The notes: a model not told the origin generated them from the letters alone. A DNA stretch of 64,000 nucleotides from Brachyspira pilosicoli P43/6/78 (GCF_000325665.1 NC_019908.1:1612001-1676000); one strand, 5' to 3'. Counted from the stretch's first letter, positions 19,382 to 29,945 are shown. Translations and numbers: made by a program.

Positions 19382-19464
19382 ACGCACGGTGTGTAGACAC
19401 TTACACATAATTGAAGTTATAATTTATAAATAAACAAATATTCATAATTCAACTATCCGTGCGA
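19382..19464. repeat. MITE-like repeat C, copy 2 (83 bp)
   Basis: acgcacggtg at the left, atCCGTGCGa at the right, AT-rich interior. Followed 27 bases later by repeat D (19492), the same arrangement as at 49461-49661. Confidence 0.85.
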
Positions 19465-19491
19465 TGAATATATTTTTAAATTTAAATAAAT

Positions 19492-19585
19492 TTAGGGTGG
19501 GTATTAAAATAACAGTATAAAATTAGTAAGAAAAATAATATAAAAACAACTTATAAAAGCAAAAAAACTAGAGGGTGGGCAGATG
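19492..19585. repeat. Repeat D, copy 1 (forward)
   Basis: Starts tagggtgggtatt and ends agagggtgggcagatg about 75 bases later: two directly repeated GGGTGGG motifs separated by AT-rich DNA. With C copy 2 it forms a ~200-base composite matching 49461-49661. Confidence 0.7.
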
Positions 19586-19607
19586 TAATTTAAAATCTTT
19601 TTTACAT

Positions 19608-19699
19608 ACCCCGCCCTTTATTTTTTATAATTTATCTTGTAATTTACATTTTATTTAAACTTTCTATTTAATTAAAAATTATAGCTCCCGCCCAAGCTT
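19608..19699. repeat. Repeat D, copy 2 (reverse)
   Basis: accccgcccttta ... ctcccgcccaagctt; the reverse complement aligns with the copy at 49571-49661 (cttgggcggg ... aaagggcgggg). Sits at the 3' end of the DUF4234 gene and may act in its termination. Confidence 0.75.
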
Positions 19700-19702
19700 T
19701 AA

Positions 19703-20068
19703 TTAAGAATTAATTTTATCATAAATAATATTAAGCTTAGACTGCAATGTAACAACAGAATATATATATCCAAAAGGAATGAAAAAAAACAATACCAAAA
19801 CAAAAGCATTCTCTCCATAACTATCAATATCAGCTTTTTTATACATATCATTAAAAACAATATTTCCATATTTATAAAACCAATATATGTCAAATAATCC
19901 GCAAGTTATTATTGATAATATGCAAGCTAATGTTGGAGAGATGTATTCATTTTCCATATAGCTATTAATATCTTTTGTTGTAACAGTAATCCAATAAATC
20001 ACATATACCCTGCATGTAATTAATGATAATAAAGCAACATTTAATAATGATTTCTTTTCTATTTTCAT
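19703..20068 (-). CDS. DUF4234 family membrane protein
   Basis: 121 residues. Two copies of the family pattern, LLSLITCRVYVIYWI and LSIITCGLFDIYWFYKYG, each a TM helix followed by an aromatic YW segment, and a third TM helix near 90-105. DUF4234 proteins are small integral membrane proteins of unknown function. A longer relative is encoded at 50797-51375. The 3' end abuts repeat D. Confidence 0.8.
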   Translation of the reverse strand: MKIEKKSLLNVALLSLITCRVYVIYWITVTTKDINSYMENEYISPTLACILSIITCGLFDIYWFYKYGNIVFNDMYKKADIDSYGENAFVLVLFFFIPFGYIYSVVTLQSKLNIIYDKINS

Positions 20069-20153
20069 AAATATCTCTAAAATATTTTTTTTGTTTTAAG
20101 TTTAAATAAAAAAGCATATAAGTCAACAATTAATTTTATATTAATTTTTATAC

Positions 20154-20190
20154 TTGTACTTTTTGCTGCGGGAAAAATTGAATAAAATAA
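20154..20190. repeat. Degenerate repeat A (reverse)
   Basis: gtactttttgctgcgggaaa then aattgaataaaa, a worn copy of the A unit just upstream of the DUF5682 gene, where an AAA+ gene of the same system would often be found. Confidence 0.65.
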
Positions 20191-20249
20191 TAAACTTAAG
20201 AACTATATACTGCAATAATCAATTTTGTGCTTGCAATGTTTAATATATA

Positions 20250-22588
20250 TTGTATCATCATAAAAAAATATTGTATTATAATAATGTCAAAAAAAATAAC
20301 TTAGAAAAACAACAACTACTATTACCTATAAGGCATCATTCTCCAGCTTGCTCATATCATTTAAAAAAAGTAATAAATAGTTTTAACCCAGATTGTATAT
20401 TAATAGAAGGACCAATAGACTCTAACAACTTAATGGAGTTTATGACAGACGAAGAAACCAAAGCACCATTTTGTATATATTCCAGCTATGATAGTGATAT
20501 TAAATATAGAAGCTACTATCCATTTTTAGATTATTCTCCAGAGTTTGTAGCAATAAAAGAAGCATCAAAAAGAAATATCAACTGCGAGTTTATAGATATG
20601 CCTTTTGCTTCTATGATAGAAAATACAGATGATGAATATCAAAAAATAAGTTCCGTATACGATAAAGATGATTTAAAATTTGATATAAATGATTACACAA
20701 AAAACTTACACAAAAATCAGGATTAAGAACATTTCAAGAGCTTTGGGAAAGAGAGTTCGAAATAAACGGTATAGTAAAAACCCCAGAAGATTTTTTTAAA
20801 AGCGTATATACATTAGGCTATTATATGCGTTTAATAGAACAAGAAGATACAGAAACAAGAAACAGAGAATATTTTATGGCTAGTAATATAAAAAAAGCCA
20901 TAAAAAAATATGATAGAATTTTAGTTATTATAGGAAGCTTTCATATGGAAGGCATAATAGCTAAATTAAAAGAAAATATTAATATAGAAGAAAAGCTAAA
21001 AAAATACAATAAAAAAAATGCAAACAGCTATTTAATACCGTATTCATTTGAAGATGCAGACAGAAGAAACGGCTATCAGTCTGGTATAGAGTTTCCTGCA
21101 TTCTATAATTTTGTTTATAATAAATTAGAAGAAAATAATTTAAATAGTTATTTAGACACTATTATGTATTTTATAATAAAAGCTTCAAATGTGGATTTTA
21201 ATAACAATAATTCAAGCATATCAGATTGTATAAACGCCTACTACATGGCAGTTAATCTTTCAAAACTAAGAGGCAAAAGCACAGCAGGAGTTTATGAGCT
21301 TATAGATTCATTAAAAACTTCATTTATAAAAGGAGATATTAATTTAGAAAATAAATCAAATATAGATTTTATTATTAAATTATTATCTGGTATAAAAAAT
21401 GGAAAAGTATCATCAAAAAGTTCAGTGCCTCCTGTAATAATTGACTTTAGAAATTTATGTAAAAAGTTCAAAATTAAATTAGACAACAGCAGCGAAGTAG
21501 AAACTATACTTGATATTGTTAAAGATGACACACATTTTCAAAAGAGCAGATTCTTTCATAAAATAAGATTTTTAGATATTGATTTTTGTAAGCTAATAAA
21601 AGGTCCGGATTATATTAATAGGATTAATAAAAACTTAGCAAGAGAGATTTGGAAATATAAATATAAAACAAATTCAGAATCTTTGTTAATAGATAAATCA
21701 GTTTATGGAGTAACTATAGATGAAGTTTGTATTAATATAATAAAAGAAAAATTAGATAGTAATATAAACTCAAGCGAGATTTCAAAATTAATAATAGAAA
21801 CTAATATGATGGGAATAGAAGGTTTTTTAGTAAACAACTATTCAAAAATAGAAGATGTTATTTTAAAAGACAGTAATTTTATAAGTTTATGCGAATGTTT
21901 ATATAATTTATATTATTTATTAAATATAGTTGAATATAACACCATGATAAAAAAAGAATCTTTTGCTAATGACTTAATAAAAAAACTTTTAAACACAACA
22001 TTTATTTGTGCCATAAACAATATGGATTATGTAAAAGATTTAGAAGAAGAGGAAGCTATTAAATATTCAAAGCATATAAAAAACATTTACACTAACATAT
22101 TAAATGATGCTGATTTAATAGAAGCTTTCACTATAAAAATAAACTCTATATTGTCAAACACATTTGGAAGCTCACATATATATGCAGTTTGTTTGGCAAT
22201 AAAATATAAATTAAAAGGAATGACAACAGAAGAGTTTTCTAACATTATATGCAATTTTTTAGAATCATCTGATGCTAATACTATAAGTTATTTTTTGTCT
22301 GGAATATTTATTATATCAAGAGATATTTTATTTATTAATGATGATATAATAAAGAAAATAGACACTATTGTAGAAAAGCAAGATGAAGAGAGTTTTTTAA
22401 GTATACTACCCAATTTAAGATATGCCTTTACAAATCTCTCACCAGATGAAATAGACAGGCTTTCTTTATTTTTATCAAAGCTGCATAATAAAAGTAAAGC
22501 AGAAGAAATAAATAAAGAGTTTGAAGCAGATATATTATTAGACCAAAAGATATTTGAGAAGATGAGAGAATATGAGATATTTAATTAA
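20250..22588 (+). pseudogene. DUF5682 family protein (MoxR/VWA-system component), frameshifted
   Basis: Two frames join into one 779-residue protein. The first (from 20250) carries the family signature PIRHHSPACSYHLKK and CILIEGP and stops at 20726. The second is open well before its first ATG at 20825 and continues LTQKSGLRTFQELWEREFE... with the later motif RNREYFMASNIKKAI and VIIGSFHMEGI. One extra A in the six-A run at 20699-20704 restores the frame (DYTKKLTQKSGLRTF). The only starts are TTG codons (20250 or 20271) without a ribosome site; a stop lies just upstream, so the proper start may be lost. DUF5682 proteins are usually encoded with a MoxR-type AAA+ ATPase, a SWIM zinc-finger protein and a VWA protein. 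Here the VWA partner is at 32608-33759 and no AAA+ partner is in the window. Confidence 0.85.
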
Positions 22589-22640
22589 GAAAATTAATTA
22601 TTTGTAGTTAAAAATTATATTTTATAAATTTAAAATATTG

Positions 22641-22912
22641 CATGGCTTTGCCCCCTGCGAAGCGTGCCCGTAGGGTAGCACCCCACTTCTTTTACCGACG
22701 CTCTGCGTGCCTGCGGCAAGGTACCTTTCGGTATTGGTATAAAAGAACCTTATATCCTACGGATACGCTTCGCGAAGAACTGCATTTTTATTATAAATTT
22801 TATAATTTAATTGTACATTAAAAGCCACTCCCCCGCACGACTAAGAAGTTATAATTAAAGCATAGCATTACCGTGCGGCAAGGTGGTACAGCTCGTACGT
22901 GGGAAAAAGAAC
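22641..22912. repeat. Long composite repeat, left inverted copy
   Basis: Contains B-like DNA, two inserted M modules (22655-22678 and 22749-22779), element C3 and the end of an A unit. Outside the M insertions it is a near-identical reverse complement of 33848-34075; in the ~150-base stretch from the tgcattttta segment to the gggaaaaag end I count three differences. It occupies most of the 352-base gap between the DUF5682 gene and clpX. Confidence 0.88.
22833..22878. repeat. Short repeat C, copy 3 (46 bp), nested
   Basis: ccgcacga ... accgtgcgg ends around a 30-base AT-rich centre; a shorter form of repeat C inside the long composite repeat. Its reverse complement is at 33885-33930. Confidence 0.7.
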
Positions 22913-22940
22913 AATAAAAAATTACAAAACTTAAAAATTT

Positions 22941-24149
22941 TCAGTGTATATTTAGTTTCTCTTCAACGTATTCTTTTTTTATCTTGATAGACTTTTTATC
23001 AGAAGGCAAATCATACATTGAATCAAGCATTACCTTTTCAAATAAAGCTCTCAAACCTCTTGCTCCTGTATGCTCTTCCATTGCCTTTTTTACTATCACT
23101 TTTAAAGCCTCATCATCAAAACTTAAATCAACATTATCATACTCAAATAATTTTTTATATTGTTTAATGAGTGAGTTTTTAGGCTCTTTTAATATTCTAA
23201 TCAAATCCTCTTCTTTAAGCTCTTGTAAAGTGGCAACAACAGGAAGCCTTCCTATAAGCTCTGGTATAAGACCGAATTTTACTAAGTCTTCAGTTGCAAT
23301 ATGCTTCATTATCTCATCATATTCCAAGTTTTCCATAGAATTAACTTCAGCAGCAAAACCAAGACCTTTTTTTGAAGTACGCTCCGCAATAGACTTTTCT
23401 ATATCTATAAAAGCCCCACCACATATAAAAAGTATATTAGAAGTATTTATATCTATGTTATTTTGATGAGGGTGCTTTCTTCCACCATAAGGAGGCACGC
23501 TAGATATTGTTCCTTCTATTATCTTTAATAAAGCCTGCTGAACACCTTCTCCAGAAACATCTCTTGTAATAGAACGAGATTCACTCTTGCGTGATATTTT
23601 GTCTATTTCATCAATATATATTATTCCTTTTTCTGCTAACTTCACATCTCCGTCAGCATTTTGTATAAGGCGAAGAAGTATATTCTCAACATCATCACCC
23701 ACATACCCAGCCTCTGTAACAGTAGTAGCATCGGCAATAGCAAAAGGCACATTCAAAGCCTTAGCTAAAGTGCGAGCAAGTAAAGTTTTTCCGCTTCCTG
23801 TAGGTCCTATTAAAAGTACATTAGACTTCTCTATTTCAACATCATTATTAGTATTATCTTGCATTATTCTCTTATAATGATTATACACAGCAACTGATAA
23901 TATCTTTTTAGCATAATCCTGCCCTATCACATATTGGTCAAGTAATGCTTTAATCTCTTTTGGAGGAAGTATTTTTATATCATATTTTTTATTATTAGGT
24001 TTTATACTATTATGAGCATTGAAATAATCATTTGCTATAGCAGAACAATCAGAGCATAAATACCCCTCATTTCCTTCTATATATCTGCTAAGTTCTTTTA
24101 ATTCTCTTCCGCATAAAGCACATGCTTCTTTATTATTTTTTTTAGACAT
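22941..24149 (-). CDS. clpX: ATP-dependent Clp protease ATP-binding subunit ClpX
   Basis: 402 residues. N-terminal zinc-binding domain with Cys10, Cys13, Cys32 and Cys35; AAA+ module with Walker [14 protein letters not shown], Walker [12 protein letters not shown], sensor region [12 protein letters not shown] and the C-terminal HTGARGLRA. It unfolds tagged substrates and feeds them to ClpP. The ClpP-docking loop reads GLGF where most ClpX have IGF, a conservative change. clpP and tig are not adjacent, unlike in many bacteria; the gene stands alone beside the long inverted repeat, consistent with a rearranged neighbourhood. Confidence 0.98.
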   Translation of the reverse strand: MSKKNNKEACALCGRELKELSRYIEGNEGYLCSDCSAIANDYFNAHNSIKPNNKKYDIKILPPKEIKALLDQYVIGQDYAKKILSVAVYNHYKRIMQDNTNNDVEIEKSNVLLIGPTGSGKTLLARTLAKALNVPFAIADATTVTEAGYVGDDVENILLRLIQNADGDVKLAEKGIIYIDEIDKISRKSESRSITRDVSGEGVQQALLKIIEGTISSVPPYGGRKHPHQNNIDINTSNILFICGGAFIDIEKSIAERTSKKGLGFAAEVNSMENLEYDEIMKHIATEDLVKFGLIPELIGRLPVVATLQELKEEDLIRILKEPKNSLIKQYKKLFEYDNVDLSFDDEALKVIVKKAMEEHTGARGLRALFEKVMLDSMYDLPSDKKSIKIKKEYVEEKLNIH

Positions 24150-24292
24150 ATACGTTCCATTCTTATGTTATATATATTTTTTAATTAAGTTAATACATTC
24201 TATACTAAAATAAAAGTATTTCAATAGAAATTATAAATATTATAATATGAAATTACGAATATAATATTATTAAAATTTATTTTTTTTATTAA

Positions 24293-24321
24293 TTTACATT
24301 TATAATAAATTTTGATATAAT
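24293..24321 (+). promoter_or_regulatory. Sigma-70-type promoter for the outer-membrane protein gene
   Basis: TTTACA at 24293-24298, 17-base spacer, TATAAT at 24316-24321, 49 bases before the ATG at 24371. Confidence 0.6.
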
Positions 24322-24370
24322 GAAAATGAAATTTTAATATTTATACAACAAAATTAGTTAGGAAAGATAA

Positions 24371-25942
24371 ATGAATAATGCAAAAATATTTATAATTTTC
24401 ATAATTGTATTTTCTTTTTCAAATCTGTTCTCTCAAAATCTATACACAACTAAAGACATAATATTTAATCTAGACAACTCAGCAGTAAAAAGATCAACAG
24501 CTTCTCAAATGTCTTCATATTCAGATAAGTTAATGGCAAAGGATATATTTGATTTAGACAGAACATTATTTTCAGGAATGTATGCACCTAGTTTTAAAAA
24601 CGGTATGCAAAATGCAGCACAATTATACTTTGGAATACCAATAAAAGATAATGAAATGTATTTTGGTATTGGAGGAGCTTTCTCTATAGACTCTCAAAGC
24701 ATGAACTATAATAGGGAATATATACCTGTAATAAATAGAGTAATACTTGGAGAAGAAAAAAACTTAGATACTTCTTTTGCTATTAGACCAGTATTTAAAA
24801 TTAATGATATGATATCTATACATTACTTATTAGCAAAATCCGGAGGATATTATTTTAATCAAGGATATACTTATTATCATCAAACTAATGTAAACAATTA
24901 TGCTAATCTTACAAATAATATTACAAACTCTCAATGGTATAATGAAATAGCTGTTGCAATTAATTTTGATAATGATATGAGATTAAATTTACCAATAGCA
25001 GTAGCAGTAAATAACTATTCACAAAGATATACAACAAACAATAGCACTAAAGATACATTAAGCCATCAATATATAAACACCGCAACAAATTCTTTTGATA
25101 CTTCTGTGAGATTATTATTTTATCCAGAGTTTATGATGCCTTTAGTAGCAGGACCTTTACAAAAACTAACTTTCAATTTAGGATTGGAGTTTGACCTTTA
25201 CAAAGATAATCAAAATAGATTTATTTTAAACTCAACTAATATATCACCAAATGAAATAGATAAAGTAATAAATGGAAGCTTAGCTAAAAGCAATCAAACT
25301 TATAATCTTAATATGAGTTTTGATATTAGTGTTGCTCCTACTTTAGAATGGAATATTATAGACAGAGTAATAAAATTAACAACAGAGCCTAGATTAGGTT
25401 TAAGACTAGATATAACTAATTTAGGTACAACTTATGTAATGTCTAATACTTATAATGATGTTAATAATACAATAGATGAAGGTAATTTAATAGCAACAGG
25501 CGATATACTTCATAATGCAATAAGTATTATTCCATATTTAGAAATACCAGTTGGTACTACAATAAAACCTTTAGAATGGTTTGAAATTAGAGCTGGAATA
25601 AAATATGGAATAGATATGAATATATATTCTTTATACAGAGAAACAGCCCAAAAAGAAGTAATAAAAACACTTGAAACAGATTTTGTATCAAAATTAGGAA
25701 TGTATGCTGGTCTTGGTTTTTCTTGGAAAGACAGACTATTCCTTGATTTATTTTTAGATTTAGCTGTAACAAGTAAACAAGAATCTATATGGGTTAATGG
25801 TGTAGGACTTCAATTATCTTATGCATTTACTAAATTTGACTATTTACAAAAAGAAGAACCTCCTATATATTCTTATACAAATGGCGACACAAATAATGAT
25901 ATTGACTTAAACAACAATAATATTACAAATGACATATTATAG
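24371..25942 (+). CDS. Exported outer-membrane beta-barrel-like protein
   Basis: 523 residues, unrecognised family. Signal peptide (hydrophobic IFIIFIIVFSFSNLFS, cleavage near FSQ). The rest is rich in amphipathic strands with alternating aromatic residues (YFGIGGAFSID, LTFNLGLEFDLY, FEIRAGIKYGIDM, MYAGLGFSWKDRLFLDLFLD, GLQLSYAFTKFDYL), typical of a large outer-membrane barrel. The C-terminal ~30 residues after the last strand are Asn/Asp-rich and disordered. AGGAAAG ribosome site. The next gene begins only 8 bases later, so the two are probably co-transcribed. Confidence 0.75.
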   Translation: MNNAKIFIIFIIVFSFSNLFSQNLYTTKDIIFNLDNSAVKRSTASQMSSYSDKLMAKDIFDLDRTLFSGMYAPSFKNGMQNAAQLYFGIPIKDNEMYFGIGGAFSIDSQSMNYNREYIPVINRVILGEEKNLDTSFAIRPVFKINDMISIHYLLAKSGGYYFNQGYTYYHQTNVNNYANLTNNITNSQWYNEIAVAINFDNDMRLNLPIAVAVNNYSQRYTTNNSTKDTLSHQYINTATNSFDTSVRLLFYPEFMMPLVAGPLQKLTFNLGLEFDLYKDNQNRFILNSTNISPNEIDKVINGSLAKSNQTYNLNMSFDISVAPTLEWNIIDRVIKLTTEPRLGLRLDITNLGTTYVMSNTYNDVNNTIDEGNLIATGDILHNAISIIPYLEIPVGTTIKPLEWFEIRAGIKYGIDMNIYSLYRETAQKEVIKTLETDFVSKLGMYAGLGFSWKDRLFLDLFLDLAVTSKQESIWVNGVGLQLSYAFTKFDYLQKEEPPIYSYTNGDTNNDIDLNNNNITNDIL

Positions 25943-25950
25943 GAGAATTA

Positions 25951-27508
25951 ATGAAATATACAGTTAGCTTAACCGGTGCTACAGGAAATATGGGGCTTGA
26001 AACATTAAGACAATTAATGGAGATAGAAGATATTGAACTTGTAAAGGTACTTGTAAGAAAAGAAAGCAAAAAAGCAGGCGAAAAATTTAAAAAAGAGTAT
26101 GGTAAAAGAGTAGAAATAGTTACAGGCTATTTATATGATAAAGAAGACTGCAAAAACTTAATAAAAGACAGCCATTATGTGCTTAATCTTGCCGCAGTTA
26201 TTCCGCCAAATTCTGATAAATACCCAAAACTAGCACATTTAACTAACTTTGTAGGAGTTAAAAACATTGTTGATATATTAGAAGAAATGCCTAAAGACAA
26301 ACGTCCTAAACTTGTTCATATATCAACAGTTGCTCTTTATGGAAACAGAAACGAAAAACACCCTTGGGGAAGAGTTGGAGACCCATTACTTATAAGTCCT
26401 TATGATGCTTATTCTTTCTCTAAACTAAAAGGTGAAAGATATGTTCTTGATTCATCATTAGAAAACAGAGCTATAATAAGACAAACTGCAATGCTTCATA
26501 ACAGAATGCTTACTGACAATATGAGCGATGGATTAATGTTTCATACTTGTTATAATGCACCGCTTGAATGGGCTACTGCAAGAGACAGCGGACTTTTAAT
26601 GAAAAGAATTGTTGAAGAAGATATAAAAGGCAATTTAGATGACTATTTTTGGAAAGGCTGTTTCAATTTGGGAAGCAAGGCAGAAAACAGACTTATTGGT
26701 TATGATACATTTAATGACGGATTTAAACTTATTGGAGGCTCTACAAAAAAATACATGAAGCCTAATTGGAATGCTACAAGAAATTTCCATGGTCTTTGGT
26801 ATTATGACGGATACAAATTAGAAAGAATTATTCTCATATCAAAAAGAGTCTGTTACTGATTATTGGAATGAAATAGGTCGTACTCATTGGTATTATGCAT
26901 TTGGTAAAATAGTACCGCCTTCTTTAATATCATTTTTTGCCATACAGAGACTTTTGCCTCACCCTAATTCACCAACATATTGGCGTAAAAATAATGAAGA
27001 CGGAAAAATAATTGCTTATTTTGGAAGTTTAGAAAACTTTGATAATTTACCTAAAAAATGGGAAGATTTTAATTTGCTTTTTGAAAATAAAGACTCTGAA
27101 GGAAATTACATAGATTATAGGGCTTTACTTGATATAAAAAACGCTAAGCTTCTTAGTCATGGTTATGATGAAACTAAAAAAGATAGTGAAATAGATTTGG
27201 AAGACCTTAAAAAAGCAGCAGAGTTTAGAGGCGGTAAACTTTTAAGCACTAGCATGACTAAAGGTGATTTATATACAAAATTAAAATGGTCTTGTGCTGA
27301 AGGTCATGAATTTGAAGCTTCTCCATTTACTGTTATAAAAGCAGGACATTGGTGCGAAGAATGTATGCCAGATTACACTTGGAACTTTGATATACTAGCT
27401 AAGAAAAATCCTTACTTCGCTCAAGTATGGTATGACTCACATGATGAAAATGAAAATATGATTTATTACTTTGATGAGAACTTTAAAGCTCATTACAAAA
27501 AAGTTTAA
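25951..27508 (+). pseudogene. NAD-dependent epimerase/dehydratase with C-terminal Cys-containing domain, frameshifted
   Basis: The first frame (25951-26859) is a short-chain-dehydrogenase-type Rossmann domain: LTGATGNMGLETLRQL at the start, HISTVALYG, and the catalytic YDAYSFSKLKGE (Tyr-x3-Lys). It ends abnormally at KLERIILISKRVCY. Reading one base out from about 26823 gives LEELFSYQKESVTDYWNEIG and continues without a stop to 27508. Removing one A from the GAAAGA at 26821-26826 therefore yields a 518-residue protein. The C-terminal part has CAEGHEFEASPF and WCEECMPDYTW, a probable zinc ribbon. Substrate unknown. Ribosome site AGGAGAA overlaps the preceding stop. The same caution about sequencing error applies. 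Confidence 0.75.
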
Positions 27509-28098
27509 TATAAATTATATATATAGTTGGTATACATATACATATCATTAGAGTTTTCTATTATTACAAATTCAACTCTTCTATTTTGTTCAGGTGTACC
27601 ATAGTCTATTAAATTTTGAAGCCCTATTGCTTTTAGTTTATTATCATTATCTGTTAATAAATCTCCTACAGCTAATGAACGTAAATATGATAAATCAACT
27701 TCATTATTTCTATCATATAAATATAATATATTATTTGTAGTACTTAAATTGTATACAGTATTCTTATTCATATATCTAACTTCACTAGAATCAATATGAC
27801 CTTCTATATATATATTAAGAATATTTGTAGATTTTAATACTAAAGATAGATAATCCAAAGTTTCTGCATATTTATTTGTATTTACAACACTGCTATTAGA
27901 ATCAAATAATATAGGGTCTTTCAATATTAAGAGTTTTCCTCTTTTAGTATTTTGAACATAATAAACACTATTAGTATTAGTTGTTATTTCGTTGGTAATA
28001 TTTTCTTTATTATTTACTTCATTAGAATCTTTTGATATAATAACGGCACTTTGGCAGCCTATAAAAAATAACAAAAACAATAATATAAAAATTCTCAT
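27505..28098 (-). CDS. OmpA-family lipoprotein
   Basis: 197 residues. Lipoprotein signal peptide with lipobox FFIGC (Cys15). After an Asn/Thr-rich linker comes an OmpA_C-like peptidoglycan-binding domain: PILFDSNSSVV, then YIEGHIDSSEVRY, LSYLRSLAVGDLL and the diagnostic EQNRRVEFVI. It probably anchors the outer membrane to peptidoglycan. The gene converges on and overlaps the epimerase gene by four bases (27505-27508), leaving no room for a terminator between them. Confidence 0.85.
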   Translation of the reverse strand: MRIFILLFLLFFIGCQSAVIISKDSNEVNNKENITNEITTNTNSVYYVQNTKRGKLLILKDPILFDSNSSVVNTNKYAETLDYLSLVLKSTNILNIYIEGHIDSSEVRYMNKNTVYNLSTTNNILYLYDRNNEVDLSYLRSLAVGDLLTDNDNKLKAIGLQNLIDYGTPEQNRRVEFVIIENSNDMYMYTNYIYNLY

Positions 28099-28301
28099 TA
28101 TACAATTAATTTTATCTACTTATTATTATTTAAATTTTATTATATTATCGGATAATTATTTATAAACTCTAATATTCATATTATTTTTTCTAAAATTACA
28201 TATTACATTTTAAGCATGCAATTTGAATATTTTTATTTAATATATTTTGTTTTATTTACGATATTAAAACATATACATATCAAATTAGTAAAGTATTATT
28301 T

Positions 28302-29324
28302 ATGAATGAAAACATTTTAGTCATAGAACATAGAGCAGAACTATTAGAAAAAATAGTTGATATATTAAAAGAAAGACATTATAACCCAATATCAACAAAA
28401 TCACGTTCTCAAGCTATTAATATATCTAATGAAACATCTATTGACTTAATAATTATTGATGCAGATATAGGCGATTCTCAAGGGCTTCAGCTTTTGGACA
28501 CTTTTAAAAATCAAGAAAATACTAAAGGAATACCTGTAATATTATTAAGTACGCCATATAAAAAAATAGAGTTTATAGAAGAGGCTATATCATTAGACAT
28601 TGACGGGCTTGTATTTACTCCTTTTGATGAAATGGAGTTTATAGTTAATGTTCATAATGCCATGAAGCAAAAGAAAATGTATATAGAACATCAAAAAACT
28701 CTAAAACAAATTGATTATTTGCAAAATGCTCTAAATAATATGACTGAAACTTCAAATAAAAATTATCAGTCTTATAAAGATTCGCAAAAGAAATATGAAG
28801 AGATATTAAATATTGATTTGGAAACAGGTTTTTATAATAAAAAAGAGTTTTTAATTCAATTTAAAAGATTATTAGCAGAAACAGTAAGACATGAGGAAAC
28901 TATTATATTAGCTTCTTTTTCAATAGACGGTATAGATGATATTATAGAAGAATTTGGAATAATGGCTGGAGAAGAAATAATATTACAATTTTCTAAAGTA
29001 TTAACTAATGCCGCAAGAGAAGAAGATATTATCACTAGATATGATACTAATTTATTTATGGTGGCATTCAAGAGAATGGATATAAGACTCTATGAAGATA
29101 AAATAGAACAAATAAAAGAATTAGTTAATAAAAATGAAATAATGTATAATGAAATAGTTATAAAATATACTGTATCTGCTGGAATAGCATATACTGCATA
29201 CAAGGCTAACTATCATTTTGATAATCTTGACAAAGAAATTGCCCCTTCACTTCTTGCTTTACACAATGCTAAAAGAAGAGGCTTTGCTAAAGTGTATATT
29301 CACCCTACTGTTATTAGAAGATAA
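28302..29324 (+). CDS. Response-regulator/GGDEF-like protein with degenerate active sites
   Basis: 340 residues: receiver domain (1-120, ILVIEHR start, probable phospho-acceptor Asp53 in IIIDADIGD), a coiled-coil linker (about 125-170), and a GGDEF-fold domain (about 175-335, starting NIDLETGFYNKKEFLIQ). The signature that should read R-x-GGDEF reads RYDTNLFMVAF, so diguanylate cyclase activity is unlikely. The acidic pair of the receiver is also altered (EH in place of DD). It may be a non-catalytic receptor for c-di-GMP or a protein-interaction module. It is 30 bases upstream of tsaC, probably the same transcript. Confidence 0.85.
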   Translation: MNENILVIEHRAELLEKIVDILKERHYNPISTKSRSQAINISNETSIDLIIIDADIGDSQGLQLLDTFKNQENTKGIPVILLSTPYKKIEFIEEAISLDIDGLVFTPFDEMEFIVNVHNAMKQKKMYIEHQKTLKQIDYLQNALNNMTETSNKNYQSYKDSQKKYEEILNIDLETGFYNKKEFLIQFKRLLAETVRHEETIILASFSIDGIDDIIEEFGIMAGEEIILQFSKVLTNAAREEDIITRYDTNLFMVAFKRMDIRLYEDKIEQIKELVNKNEIMYNEIVIKYTVSAGIAYTAYKANYHFDNLDKEIAPSLLALHNAKRRGFAKVYIHPTVIRR

Positions 29325-29354
29325 TTTAAAAAAATAAATTATGAGGATAGTTAT

Positions 29355-29945
29355 ATGGTAATTGAGCTTGATAAAAATAATTCTGATAGTATAGAATATG
29401 CTGTAGAAGAGGTTGCTAAAGTTATAAATAATGGAGGGGTTGTAATATCTCCAACTGATACTGTTTATGGAATGTTGGCTGATGCTTTTAATGTTGATGC
29501 TATTAATAGAATATATTCAATAAAAGAGAGAGAAAGAGAAAAACCGCTTCTTATACTCTTAAAAGATTCTAAGTTTATTAATATATTATGCGAAGGAAAT
29601 ATTCCTGATATAGTAAAAGCAAAAATACCAGGCGAACTTACTTTTATCATGCCTCTAAAAGAAATTATAAAAAAAGATTTTCTATATCTTAAAAATACAG
29701 TTGCTCTTAGAATACCTAAAGATGATTATATGGAAAAACTATTAAAATTAACTCCTCCGCTAGTTGCTCCTTCTGCTAATCCTACAGGTTATGGAGTAAT
29801 ATATGACGGAAATAAACTAGTAGAGCTATATAAAGACAAAGTTGATCTTATTGTTAATTGCGGCACTATTGAAAAAAAATTACCTTCTACCTTATATGAT
29901 TGTATTAATAATAAAGTGCTTCGTCAGGGAAGTGTTTATCTATAG
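29355..29945 (+). CDS. tsaC: Threonylcarbamoyl-AMP synthase (Sua5/YciO/YrdC family)
   Basis: 196 residues. Makes threonylcarbamoyl-AMP from threonine, bicarbonate and ATP, the first step of t6A37 modification of ANN-decoding tRNAs. Visible motifs: VISPTDTVYGML, the KxRxxxxPL loop (IKEREREKPLLIL), GELTFIMPL, VALRIPKDD and LVAPSANPTGYG. The short form without the Sua5 C-terminal domain. Ribosome site GAGGAT. Confidence 0.93.
   Translation: MVIELDKNNSDSIEYAVEEVAKVINNGGVVISPTDTVYGMLADAFNVDAINRIYSIKEREREKPLLILLKDSKFINILCEGNIPDIVKAKIPGELTFIMPLKEIIKKDFLYLKNTVALRIPKDDYMEKLLKLTPPLVAPSANPTGYGVIYDGNKLVELYKDKVDLIVNCGTIEKKLPSTLYDCINNKVLRQGSVYL

Noticed and set aside
22641-22912. Possible CRISPR array or leader
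   Set aside because: Palindromes and repeats are present, but there are no regularly spaced identical repeats with unique spacers and no cas genes.
22941-24149. ClpX as the AAA+ partner of DUF5682/VWA
   Set aside because: It is a typical ClpX with zinc domain and sensor motifs, not a MoxR-type ATPase, and is on the opposite strand to DUF5682.
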